Source of the DNA: an uncultured Flavobacteriales bacterium
GTDB taxonomy: Bacteria; Bacteroidota; Bacteroidia; Flavobacteriales_G; Salibacteraceae
Reading direction: 5' to 3'
Assembly (NCBI GenBank): GCA_943788145.1
Contig: CALSPD010000013.1
Span: 124,001 to 188,000 of the forward strand
Length of the DNA stretch: 64,000 nucleotides
Part shown: piece by piece, positions 51,079 through 59,122 of the stretch
Numbering within the stretch: the first letter of the stretch is position 1
Layout: the number at the start of each line of letters is the position of its first letter
The notes under the pieces: generated by a model
The model's database searches: none
Told to the model about the DNA's origin: nothing
Seen by the model: the letters and a program-made list of their open reading frames with translations, nothing else
Program-made: the position numbers and the translations under genes

Positions 51079-51732
51079 TCACTGTAATATTTCTGAGTTG
51101 CTCACCACGTGAACGCCTTTTTGTGGAGATAGCGCGTTATTCACCATCGTATAGGATACTTCATTTGCGTGTACCGCTTTGATTGAATTTGGAAGCATAA
51201 AGCTTAAAGCTTTCATGAAAAATTTACCCAAAGACTCTCCAAAACGAAATTCGGTTCTGTCGCCCAGCAACATGCTAGGTCGATAGATGTAAATACTTCG
51301 AATTTTGTCCAATTTTTTGATTTCCAATTCCATTCTTCCTTTGACTTTTGAATAGAAAATTTTCGATGTTGGACTAGCGCCAGAGGAACTTATAACGTGA
51401 AACTGTTGGATATTCTGGCGCTGTGCAAATACAGCGAGTTTTACGGGGTATTCATAATCGACTCTACGGAATGCATCTTTTCCACCGGCTTGAGCCATTG
51501 TCGTTCCTAAACAACAAAATATTGCATCGACAGATGGCGCTATTTCTCGTTCTGTAAAACTGTCAAAATCTATCATTCGCTCCTCAAGTTTCTCGCTTTC
51601 AAATGATGTTGCCCTGCGCACCAAAACGGTAACTTTCCCAACGGTTTCATTGCTTAATAGCATTTCAACTAATGTAGACCCGACTAAACCAGTTGCGCCA
51701 GCTACGAGAAAGTGTTTTTTGTTACCTATCAT
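51079..51732 (-). CDS. NAD(P)-binding Rossmann-fold oxidoreductase (HTATIP2/YbjT-like)
   Basis: A 217-residue short-chain/atypical SDR. The nucleotide-binding motif is FLVAGATGLVGSTLVEMLL (about 8-26, GATGxxG). VTVLVRR follows, then VDAIFCCLGTTMAQAGGKDAFRRVDYEYP, and the active-site-like YSKVKGRMELE in place of YxxxK, as in the NAD(P)H-binding HTATIP2-like group. Substrate unknown. It begins 18 bp downstream of ispG, so it is likely in the same transcript. The region after its stop contains a plausible out-of-frame continuation (see findings). Confidence 0.85.
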   Translation of the reverse strand: MIGNKKHFLVAGATGLVGSTLVEMLLSNETVGKVTVLVRRATSFESEKLEERMIDFDSFTEREIAPSVDAIFCCLGTTMAQAGGKDAFRRVDYEYPVKLAVFAQRQNIQQFHVISSSGASPTSKIFYSKVKGRMELEIKKLDKIRSIYIYRPSMLLGDRTEFRFGESLGKFFMKALSFMLPNSIKAVHANEVSYTMVNNALSPQKGVHVVSNSEILQ

Positions 51733-51750
51733 GTGTGCAGATCAGCTTGA

Positions 51751-53676
51751 TTATTTTTCTTGTTCTACCCAATCGCCATGTTCAACAATAAGTCGAATCA
51801 ACTCATCAACAGCATCGGCTTCGGGGACGTTTTTCTTAACGACTTCCTTTTCTTTATACAAAGTGATTTTGCCTGGTCCTGTTCCCACATAACCGTAGTC
51901 GGCATCTGCCATTTCGCCCGGTCCGTTGACAATGCAGCCCATGATGCCAATCTTGACTCCCTTTAAGTGACTTGTTCTGGCTCGAATTTTTGCCGTTGTT
52001 TCTTGTAAGTCGAAAAGCGTGCGGCCACACGATGGGCAGCTGATGTATTCGGTTTTGGAAATCCGGGTTCGAGTCGCCTGTAAAATGCCAAATCCAAGTG
52101 AATTGATCATTTTTCGGCTACCGCAGTTTTGCGCTTTGATCCAAAGGCCATCGCCAAATCCATCGATAAATAACCCTCCAAAATCCGTAGCAGCAAAGAG
52201 CTGAAACTCATCCTCATCCAAATCGTTATACGAGCGTTGAATAATAACAGGACAGGTTAAACCTTCTTCTTCAAGTCGAATAAATGCAGCGCGCTGTTCT
52301 GCCATTCCGTGAAGATTATCTGATGTTAGCACCAGCACTGCTGTTGGGTCGTGCTTCAACGTTGCAATTAACGGCAGGTCGAGTCCACTTATGTCGGTAT
52401 GAACGAAATTTAGTGTTGTTGATTTTTTCTTGGCGACTACATAGCTAATGCCTTCAAAATAGGGGTAGTGGCGCTCGTTGTCATTCCAATCACTCGCGTC
52501 TTGAATAACGCCTAAGGTTCCCGGAATTTCAAATCCAATTGATTTATCGCCTATGTAAATGAAATCGCATGCTTGGTCGCTGAGATTCCACTTGTCCAAT
52601 GGAACACTATAGTTGCAGCCTACTGCGTGAAGGTTGGCTGCAGTTATGACTTCCTTAGTGGAATAGTCGTGAAAGATACGAGGCACGTTGTGATCGCCAA
52701 TATTTATCACTTCGGTCGACTTTCTTCTCGCATATGCAAATGGGTTTAGCGGATAGCTTTTTAAGTCAGGGATGGGAGCGTGTCCGGATCGATGATCGTA
52801 ATGACGAGCCAGCGAAAATGCTACGGGTACTTCAAATTCAGGTTCTTCTGTCAACGAAACACGAATGGTGTCACCAAGCCCATCTTCGAGTAATGTACCG
52901 ATTCCAACGGCCGATTTTATGCGTCCATCTTCTCCTTCACCGGCTTCTGTAACACCGAGGTGTAAAGGATAGTTCATGCCTTCATTTATCATTCGATTTA
53001 CCAATAAACGGTAGGCCTGTACCATAACTTGGGTGTTGCTGGCCTTCATCGATAAAACAATGTTGTGATAGTCGTGATCGCGGCAGATGTGTAAAAACTC
53101 CATGGCGCTTTCCACCATTCCGAGTGGCGTGTCTCCATATCGACTAAGAATACGATCGCTCAACGAACCATGATTTGTGCCGATGCGCATGGCGGTGCCA
53201 TGTTCTTTGCAGATTTTGACTAATGGAGTGAATCGTTCGCGAATGCGATTGAGTTCATCTTGATAGGTATCATCGTTATATTCAATGTGCTCGAATTTCT
53301 TTTTGTCGGCATAATTCCCAGGATTCACCCGCACTTTTTCTACGATTCGAGCCGCAATTTCTGCTGCATTTGGAGTGAAATGAATATCTGCTACGAGAGG
53401 CGTATCATAGCCTCGTTTGCGCAGTTCGTTTTTTATATTGGCTAGGTTTTCGGCTTCTTTTTTACTTGGCGCTGTAATACGGACAATTTCGCAACCTGCT
53501 TCAATCATTCGAATGCTCTGAGCAACGGTTGCTTCCGTATCCATTGTATCTGTAGTCGTCATAGATTGCACCCGAATCGGGTTGTTACCTCCTACGCCAA
53601 CGGAGCCTATCATGACTTCTCGGGTTTTGAAACGCTTATAGGCGGTGAGGCTGTTGCAATAAATGTTCGATTTCAT
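51751..53676 (-). CDS. ispG: 4-hydroxy-3-methylbut-2-enyl diphosphate synthase, long form
   Basis: An iron-sulfur enzyme of about 641 residues in the MEP isoprenoid pathway, reducing MEcPP to HMBPP. It begins with the TIM barrel (VGVGGNNPIRVQSMTTTDT; VADIHFTPNAAEIAA; VRVNPGNYADKKKFE). A long inserted second domain follows (about 290-510), as in plant and Bacteroidota/Chlamydiae enzymes. The C-terminal [4Fe-4S] domain has YISCPSCGRTLFDLQ and KIGIMGCIVNGPGEMADADYG (three Cys and the ligand Glu). The ORF opens at 53697 (MSQEPLEM), but a TACATTTG -7 element 5 nt before that codon favours the Met eight codons in. Confidence 0.94.
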   Translation of the reverse strand: MKSNIYCNSLTAYKRFKTREVMIGSVGVGGNNPIRVQSMTTTDTMDTEATVAQSIRMIEAGCEIVRITAPSKKEAENLANIKNELRKRGYDTPLVADIHFTPNAAEIAARIVEKVRVNPGNYADKKKFEHIEYNDDTYQDELNRIRERFTPLVKICKEHGTAMRIGTNHGSLSDRILSRYGDTPLGMVESAMEFLHICRDHDYHNIVLSMKASNTQVMVQAYRLLVNRMINEGMNYPLHLGVTEAGEGEDGRIKSAVGIGTLLEDGLGDTIRVSLTEEPEFEVPVAFSLARHYDHRSGHAPIPDLKSYPLNPFAYARRKSTEVINIGDHNVPRIFHDYSTKEVITAANLHAVGCNYSVPLDKWNLSDQACDFIYIGDKSIGFEIPGTLGVIQDASDWNDNERHYPYFEGISYVVAKKKSTTLNFVHTDISGLDLPLIATLKHDPTAVLVLTSDNLHGMAEQRAAFIRLEEEGLTCPVIIQRSYNDLDEDEFQLFAATDFGGLFIDGFGDGLWIKAQNCGSRKMINSLGFGILQATRTRISKTEYISCPSCGRTLFDLQETTAKIRARTSHLKGVKIGIMGCIVNGPGEMADADYGYVGTGPGKITLYKEKEVVKKNVPEADAVDELIRLIVEHGDWVEQEK

Positions 53677-53702
53677 TTCTAATGGTTCTTGAGACATGAC
53701 GA

Positions 53703-53710
53703 CAAATGTA
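53703..53710 (-). promoter_or_regulatory. Candidate -7 element for ispG
   Basis: Minus strand TACATTTG, a full TAnnTTTG match. A TTTG-containing stretch lies 15 nt further upstream, inside the small hairpin TTTGGC-TTTC-GCCAAA (53714-53729). It lies 5 nt before the ORF-track ATG and 26 nt before the preferred ATG at 53676. Confidence 0.45.
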
Positions 53711-53819
53711 GATTTTGGCTTTCGCCAAACGAAACAACTAATAGGAATATAAGTTTAATCAAGAGTGTTTTAGGTTCATAATTCCGTGGTTCGAAATCAT
53801 TCAAGCAAACTCAAAGAAG

Positions 53820-53827
53820 TAGTTTTG
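53820..53827 (+). promoter_or_regulatory. Candidate -7 element 4 nt before the lipoprotein gene
   Basis: TAGTTTTG matches TAnnTTTG and ends 4 nt before the ATG at 53832, which would place transcription start at or next to the start codon. There is no TTG at the usual -33 distance. Confidence 0.4.
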
Positions 53828-53831
53828 GACC

Positions 53832-54311
53832 ATGAAAAAAATGCAATTTGTAATACTCTGCGCACTGTTGAGCCTAGTTTCATGCAACCAGCCCACCGAA
53901 TCAAAAAGCGAGAATGATACCGTAAATACGGAAGTTGAAGAGGCCAACGAATTGGATAAGCCAGCGGAGGTAAAAACATCGTTAACCTTGAATAACGGCC
54001 TCAAATGGCCGGCTAATCCTGAAACAGCTGAAGGAATTGCAGCAATGATCGAGCTCATGAATGGATTGAGTGAGCAAGAAAACATCGAACAATATCATCT
54101 ACTTGGAGAGGAATTGAGTAAAGCCTTTGCATTAATATTTGAACAATGCACGATGACAGGAGAGGCGCATAATCAATTGCATCTGTTGTTATCACCGATG
54201 CAAAAAATGATCATAAAAATAAAATCAGACGAATTAATGGAATGTGCAGCAGGTTACAACGATTTGAAAGCACAACTGGCTCTTTTCGAGGTTTATTTCG
54301 TCTCTGAATAA
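53832..54311 (+). CDS. Small lipoprotein of unknown function
   Basis: A 159-residue lipoprotein; the signal peptide MKKMQFVILCALLSLVSC has lipobox LVSC. An acidic, low-complexity linker follows (NQPTESKSENDTVNTEVEEANE), then a helical domain (about 55-155, TAEGIAAMIELMNGLSEQENIEQY...QLHLLLSPMQKMIIKIKSDEL). I recognise no family. Single-gene unit between divergent ispG and the PKD protein. It has a perfect -7-like element 4 nt from its ATG. Confidence 0.75.
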   Translation: MKKMQFVILCALLSLVSCNQPTESKSENDTVNTEVEEANELDKPAEVKTSLTLNNGLKWPANPETAEGIAAMIELMNGLSEQENIEQYHLLGEELSKAFALIFEQCTMTGEAHNQLHLLLSPMQKMIIKIKSDELMECAAGYNDLKAQLALFEVYFVSE

Positions 54312-54385
54312 AAAAGGCTAATGACTCCATTCGGATTCAGCAACCTATTCATCTTTGCACTCGTTCTGTAATCGAATTAATCATT

Positions 54386-55939
54386 ATGAAAACAATACAC
54401 TTCGGATTCTATTCGCTACTTGTAGCCTTGCTTTTAGGAGTAAACACGAGTCAAGCTCAATGCGTTGCTGCGTTTGATACAACTATGAGCGGATTTACAG
54501 TAAATTTCACCAATCAAGCAACAGGAAGCTACAACTATATCGAATATGATTTTGGTGATGGCGCCTTTGCTACCAATGTGAATAATCCTTCTCACACCTA
54601 TGCAGGGCCTGGTGTTTATCCCGTGTGTCAGTACATTTATGACACCATAAATTTCAATTGTTTTGATAGCCATTGCGACACTTTCTATTTAGGTGGCGCT
54701 ACGTGTATGGCCAGTTTCTATCCCTATCAAAATGGACTCGACCTTGAAGTTTACAACGCTTCGCTTGGCGCATACGACTCCATTTGGTTTGACTTTGGTG
54801 ATAGCAGTGGAACCAACGACACCTTGGCATATCATACGTATGACACCACTGGAAGCTTTACAGTTTGCCTTTCCGTTTTTGACAACGGAACTATGTGCGA
54901 TAGTCAATGCGTTACAATAGACGTTACCTCAGGGGACTGCGATGCGGACTTCGCTAATATTGCAAATGGTCTTACCGTTGCCTTTGCAGATCAATCAACA
55001 GGTTCCTACAATGCGTTGTATTGGGATTTTGGAGATGGTTTTGGAACATCCAGTAGTTCAAATCCGAGCTATACTTATTTCACAGCTGGCACCTATGAAG
55101 TGTGCTTATATGTCTATGACTCCGTTTCATTTTCATGCGAATCTGAGTATTGCGAGTTTGTAACTGTTACTACGGGCGGTGGTGGCGGAGCTTGTGATGC
55201 CAATTTTAACTTCACAGCAGACGAATTGGATTTGACCTTCGAAAACCTTTCTGTGGGTTCTTTTGTAGTGAGTTCATGGGATTTTGGTGATGGCAGCGGT
55301 CTCTCCTTTGATGCTAACCCAAGTCATACTTATGCAGCTCCTGGGGTTTATGATGTATGTCTTACCATTTTAAATCCTTTTCCTTTTTGTTCGGACACTT
55401 ATTGCGAAACCATTACGGTATATGAATACACTTGTGAACCGACCTTTAACTATTCGTTTAACGACCAAAATGGCTATGTGTTTAACAATACTACTACCGT
55501 TGGAAATGTGACCTCTGTGCTATGGAATTTTGGAGATGGAAACACATCAACCTTTAATCAGCCTACTTATTTTTACAATGCGCCAGGAACTTACACCGTT
55601 TGTCTGACAACTTTTGATGGCGCCAATGAATGTGGGAAAACATGCAAAGATGTTGAGGTATATGCCCTCGGAATAGATCGACTCACACAAGATGTTTCGT
55701 TCGTGATATATCCTAATCCCAACAATGGAATATTCAATATGATTTTACCGGAGGGGCTGATAGGTCAATCATTGGGCTTGGAAATTCGTGATTTGAGCGG
55801 ACGACTTGTAGCTAGAAATAGTTTCAATAAGGTTGCCAGCGAAGTGCAGCTTAACACGGACATACCAGCAGGCGCATACCTAGTTGATGTTATCACAGAG
55901 TCTGGACAGCACCATACTATGCGAATGATGGTTCGGTAA
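54386..55939 (+). CDS. Secreted five-PKD-repeat protein with T9SS type A domain
   Basis: A 517-residue secreted protein with a signal peptide ending TSQAQ. It consists almost only of five tandem PKD domains (about 25-420). Each carries DFGDG or a close variant (YDFGDGAFAT, FDFGDSSGTN, WDFGDGFGTS, WDFGDGSGLS, WNFGDGNTST) and (S)HTY/Y-Y...PG-Y-VC. Each repeat has four regularly placed cysteines, one at its start, one in VC and two in a C-x(3)-C near its end, suggesting two disulfides per repeat. It ends with a type A sorting domain (YPNPNNGIFNMIL to RMMVR). It is probably a rigid surface stalk or adhesin. No catalytic domain. Confidence 0.87.
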   Translation: MKTIHFGFYSLLVALLLGVNTSQAQCVAAFDTTMSGFTVNFTNQATGSYNYIEYDFGDGAFATNVNNPSHTYAGPGVYPVCQYIYDTINFNCFDSHCDTFYLGGATCMASFYPYQNGLDLEVYNASLGAYDSIWFDFGDSSGTNDTLAYHTYDTTGSFTVCLSVFDNGTMCDSQCVTIDVTSGDCDADFANIANGLTVAFADQSTGSYNALYWDFGDGFGTSSSSNPSYTYFTAGTYEVCLYVYDSVSFSCESEYCEFVTVTTGGGGGACDANFNFTADELDLTFENLSVGSFVVSSWDFGDGSGLSFDANPSHTYAAPGVYDVCLTILNPFPFCSDTYCETITVYEYTCEPTFNYSFNDQNGYVFNNTTTVGNVTSVLWNFGDGNTSTFNQPTYFYNAPGTYTVCLTTFDGANECGKTCKDVEVYALGIDRLTQDVSFVIYPNPNNGIFNMILPEGLIGQSLGLEIRDLSGRLVARNSFNKVASEVQLNTDIPAGAYLVDVITESGQHHTMRMMVR

Positions 55940-55956
55940 ACAAATTGAATAGAATG

Positions 55957-55996
55957 AAAAACGAAAACCCTGCACTAAGCGCGGTTTTTGCGTTTT
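55957..55996. terminator. Probable bidirectional terminator between convergent genes
   Basis: AAAACGAAAACC pairs with GGTTTTTGCGTTTT around a 13-nt loop, with A-rich and T-rich flanks (one bulged base). It overlaps the last codons of the EamA gene and follows the PKD gene stop. Confidence 0.45.
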
Positions 55997-56856
55997 ATAT
56001 AACTGTTGAAGAAAATCATACTCATTACCAAAACGGCTCCTAAGTAAAACATTGGACTCATGTATTCGTCTTCTTTGAATAGGATAAGTGCAAAAATGAT
56101 GGCGTAAATCGGCTCCATGTTTATGCTGATACTTACCGTAAATGGGCTGAGTGATTTCATGACTTCAATGCTTACAACAAAAGCAAGCGAAGTGCATATA
56201 AGGCCCAGAATGAATAGCCAAATCCAATCGACCCCCGTGGGGACAACAAATGGAATGTCGAATAAAAAAGTGTAGATCGAAATGCCTACGATGCCGCCAA
56301 TCATTTCGTAAGCAGTAATTAACGTGGCTCGGTCGTGTTTAACGAAAATGCCATTTACAGTTCCGAATACTGCGGCTAGGATTGCTGAAATTAGGGCTAG
56401 GATTACGCCATAAGAATAATCGCTTTCTGCCTGAAAAATTATGGCCAATCCTACAACGGTGATTAATCCAAAAATGAGTTCGTAGCCAATGATTCTTCGC
56501 TTAAAAAAGAAAGGTTCGAATAGAGCGACAAAAAGCGAGGTCGAAGCCAAGGTCGTTAGCGTAATGGAGACATTAGACACCTTTAGGGCTTCAAAGAAAA
56601 AAATCCAGTGAGCTGCAGTCACCAATCCGATGCCAAGGTATTTTGCCGCCATCAATGGTGTGGTTTTGAATTTTCGTTTTGTAAGAAACATGAAAACGGC
56701 AAGCCCGGCCAAAGCGATGGACATGCGCCACCAAACGATGGACATAGAAGGTATCTGAATCAGTCGACCTAAAATCCCCGTAAAACCCCATAAGAAAATG
56801 ACAAAATGAAGGCTTATTTGGTGCCTGTTATTCTGAAATATTTCAATCAAATTCAT
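55975..56856 (-). CDS. EamA/DMT family transporter
   Basis: A 293-residue inner-membrane protein with ten TM segments arranged as two EamA repeats (about 12-140 and 150-285). Typical features are GFTGILGRLIQIPSMSIVWWRM in the first helices and the C-terminal VSISINMEPIYAIIFALILFKEDE, where the conserved Glu-Pro of the DMT superfamily is seen. It is probably an exporter or importer of small metabolites; the substrate is unknown. It overlaps the DUF502 gene by 4 bp. Confidence 0.9.
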   Translation of the reverse strand: MNLIEIFQNNRHQISLHFVIFLWGFTGILGRLIQIPSMSIVWWRMSIALAGLAVFMFLTKRKFKTTPLMAAKYLGIGLVTAAHWIFFFEALKVSNVSITLTTLASTSLFVALFEPFFFKRRIIGYELIFGLITVVGLAIIFQAESDYSYGVILALISAILAAVFGTVNGIFVKHDRATLITAYEMIGGIVGISIYTFLFDIPFVVPTGVDWIWLFILGLICTSLAFVVSIEVMKSLSPFTVSISINMEPIYAIIFALILFKEDEYMSPMFYLGAVLVMSMIFFNSYIKRKNRA

Positions 56857-57434
56857 GACTCTGATTCAGAAACATCGCCAATTTTACTAACCCCACCGCT
56901 GACGATAAATTTCATCACATCGGCTGCTTTTGCATCTACAAGCGTAATATTCTCAGCCGGAACAATGAAAAGGTTTCCCGAAAATGCATAGCTGTGGGGT
57001 AAGTAAACCGCCACTTTTCCGCTTGGAATACCCAATTCAGTGAGGTCGTCTGAAATCATAAAACCTAGTTTTTGAATTCCTCCGTTTTCGAACATTTTGA
57101 CAAGTACCGGTTGGTCGAAGCGCTTTTGATTTCCAACAAAAGCCGAAAGCAAATCCTTTACTGAAGTGTAAATTGTCTTAACAATTGGTGCGCTATTGAG
57201 TAGCTGATTTCCCCAGTAAATAAATGGTTGAGCCAAAACCGTACTCGCCAAAACACCAAATGCCGTTAGGGTGGCTAAAAGCGTTAGAATACCTAATCCT
57301 GGAATTTCATACGGGATGATTCCATCGATATAGATGAAGGTTTGGACTATTACATAAATTGTTGCCGCAACAGGAACCAATAAGACAACACCTCTCAAAA
57401 AATACTTAACGAATATGGAGAATACGCGATTCAT
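56853..57434 (-). CDS. DUF502 family membrane protein
   Basis: A 193-residue protein with two TM segments (about 11-33 and 47-72) and a C-terminal soluble domain containing the family motifs PIVKTIYTSVKDLLSAF and VAVYLPHSYAFSGNLFIVPAENI. The family is widespread; plant homologues (COV-like) affect vascular patterning, but the bacterial role is unknown. It overlaps the transporter gene by 4 bp. Confidence 0.88.
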   Translation of the reverse strand: MNRVFSIFVKYFLRGVVLLVPVAATIYVIVQTFIYIDGIIPYEIPGLGILTLLATLTAFGVLASTVLAQPFIYWGNQLLNSAPIVKTIYTSVKDLLSAFVGNQKRFDQPVLVKMFENGGIQKLGFMISDDLTELGIPSGKVAVYLPHSYAFSGNLFIVPAENITLVDAKAADVMKFIVSGGVSKIGDVSESES

Positions 57435-57477
57435 AGCTCAAATTTTTGAGATGCAAAGGAAACACGCCTGAATCAAT

Positions 57478-57846
57478 CTACCTGATTTTGTTTGTCATTT
57501 CTTCCAACAGCAATCGATCTTTTTTGGGTAGCGATTTTGCGACCAAATCGTATGAATGATCCAACAAATCGAACATCAGTTGATTAGGCACGCTGCCATT
57601 GGTTTCTATGGTATTCCAGTGAATCTTGCTCATGTGATATCCGGGGCGAATGCCGCTGTAAACAGCACGTAGTTCCAACGCTCGATCAGGGTCACATTTT
57701 GCATTGAAGCTTTCAAAATGTTCGATGTCACAAAGCGCGAACATTTTGTTCATGACTTTGAATACTAGCGTGCTCGGCCCAAAAGGCAATTCTTCCGTAA
57801 CACCAGGTTTGGAGATACACCAATCGCGAAACGCCTCGATATGCAT
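57478..57846 (-). CDS. MmcQ/YjbR family protein
   Basis: A 122-residue protein of the MmcQ/YjbR fold. The start HIEAFRDWCISKPGVTEELPFG with the family KPGV-E-PFG signature and the C-terminal DLLDHSYDLVAKSLPKKDR are characteristic. Members are described as DNA-binding-like, with unproven function. It begins 3 bp after the Lrp-type gene, so it is co-transcribed. Confidence 0.88.
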   Translation of the reverse strand: MHIEAFRDWCISKPGVTEELPFGPSTLVFKVMNKMFALCDIEHFESFNAKCDPDRALELRAVYSGIRPGYHMSKIHWNTIETNGSVPNQLMFDLLDHSYDLVAKSLPKKDRLLLEEMTNKIR

Positions 57847-57849
57847 GGA

Positions 57850-58323
57850 CTAATTGGTTAAAAAAGGAACAACCCGCGAATGCTTGATTTCGCTCAAAAT
57901 GATGTGCGATTTTATTTGACCAACTTCAGGAATTTTACTGATTTTATCTGTAATGAGCTTGTCTAGTGCTTCAATATCAGAGGTTAATACCCGAAGTAAA
58001 TAATCATAATCACCCGTCACTTGATAACATTCCACTACTTCAGGGATATGCATGATGGACTCAATAAATTTGTGAATACTCACTTCTTGTTGACGCGTTA
58101 GGGTTATCTGAATTAAGGCTTTTATGGTAATGCCCATTTTCCCCAAATTAACTTGTGCATGATATCCCTCTATAATCCGCTGTTTTTCTAATTTTCGAAC
58201 GCGCTCCAATGTTGGGGCTGGAGATAAGTCTATTTCTCGACTTAAATCAATGTTCGATATCCGACCTCTTTCCTGCAAAATGCGCAGAATTTTCTGATCG
58301 ATTTCATCCATTTGTTTTGGCAT
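57850..58323 (-). CDS. Lrp/AsnC family transcriptional regulator
   Basis: A regulator of about 157 residues. The track ORF starts at 58437, but the conserved start MPKQMDEIDQKILRIL lies at Met39, which also removes an overlap with the cyclase gene. The N-terminal winged HTH (LQERGRISNIDLSREIDLSPAPTLERVRKLEKQRIIEGY) is followed by the RAM/ligand domain (ALIQITLTRQQEVSIHKFIE...VVECYQVTGDYDYLLRVL). Lrp family members act as dimers to octamers and respond to amino acids. Downstream of the cyclase gene, it might respond to a related metabolite, but this is inferred. Confidence 0.93.
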   Translation of the reverse strand: MPKQMDEIDQKILRILQERGRISNIDLSREIDLSPAPTLERVRKLEKQRIIEGYHAQVNLGKMGITIKALIQITLTRQQEVSIHKFIESIMHIPEVVECYQVTGDYDYLLRVLTSDIEALDKLITDKISKIPEVGQIKSHIILSEIKHSRVVPFLTN

Positions 58324-58396
58324 GACAGTTTTAAATATTGCTGAATGCGAAAAATGGAAAATTAAATTTGAAAAACAAGGAATATTTGAGAATAAT

Positions 58397-59101
58397 TTAT
58401 TTCCGAAACAAAACGGGTCTGCTTGGGGAAGCATCACTTTCTATCGGAGCCACTTGAAGATTAAGCAAATAGCGGCCGTCTAATACGAAATTGGGAACAA
58501 AAATAAGTTCGGTAATGGTTGCCTGAAATCGGGGAGATTCTGGGTAGCTCCAAAAAGCTTTATGCGCAGCTAGTGCGCCCTCGTCCATTTCTCGGTCAAC
58601 CGATGGTAGGTCCAGCAGTAAATGATTAATGCCAACTTCCGCCATCCAGGCTGCGGCTTTTGATTCCAAATATGGCGGATTCGATTTGCTGTATTGTTTG
58701 AAAAGCTTGTTTGAATCATTTGGAAGCGTCCTTAAAACAAGTGCCTCAGGGATTTCGCTTCCAACCGCTTGTTGAATTTGATTCAATGTGATGACCAAAT
58801 CATTTCCGACTTTAATGGGTTCAATGCTTATTAATGCGGCATCAAACATCCATTGCTTTAAGTGTTGGTTGATACTGAAACACTCGGGTGCAATATGACC
58901 AACACATTCTGTGTGAGTGCCATTTCCGTGTGGGTTCAAGGTAATGTTTTTGAAGTTTACCGAGCCGCCTTCGGCCACGGAACCTACAAATCCTTCGCCC
59001 CTTACAGGTTCAATCTTAATGGGGCCAACGTACCATGCTGAAGTGGCGTTTTTGTCCGTTCTGAAGGCAATGGAAATGTCAATACCGTCTTTAAAATTCA
59101 T
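58397..59101 (-). CDS. Cyclase family protein (kynurenine formamidase-like)
   Basis: A 234-residue metal-dependent hydrolase of the cyclase/KynB superfamily. The metal-binding motif appears as PHGNGTHTECVGH (His58, His63, His69), with Glu where many members have Asp and Val where they have Pro. Later segments (ALVLRTLP, YLESKAAAWMAEVGINHLLLDLPSVD) match the family. True KynB enzymes hydrolyse N-formylkynurenine; with the altered motif and no tryptophan-catabolic neighbours the substrate is open. It lies between hemW (21 bp upstream) and the Lrp-type gene (73 bp). Confidence 0.86.
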   Translation of the reverse strand: MNFKDGIDISIAFRTDKNATSAWYVGPIKIEPVRGEGFVGSVAEGGSVNFKNITLNPHGNGTHTECVGHIAPECFSINQHLKQWMFDAALISIEPIKVGNDLVITLNQIQQAVGSEIPEALVLRTLPNDSNKLFKQYSKSNPPYLESKAAAWMAEVGINHLLLDLPSVDREMDEGALAAHKAFWSYPESPRFQATITELIFVPNFVLDGRYLLNLQVAPIESDASPSRPVLFRK

Positions 59102-59122
59102 ACGTCAAGTCTAACTATTATT

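Noticed and set aside
54386-55939. CRISPR-like or DNA-level tandem repeat in the PKD gene
   Set aside because: The repeats are at the protein level and have diverged in DNA; no regular spacer-repeat structure exists.
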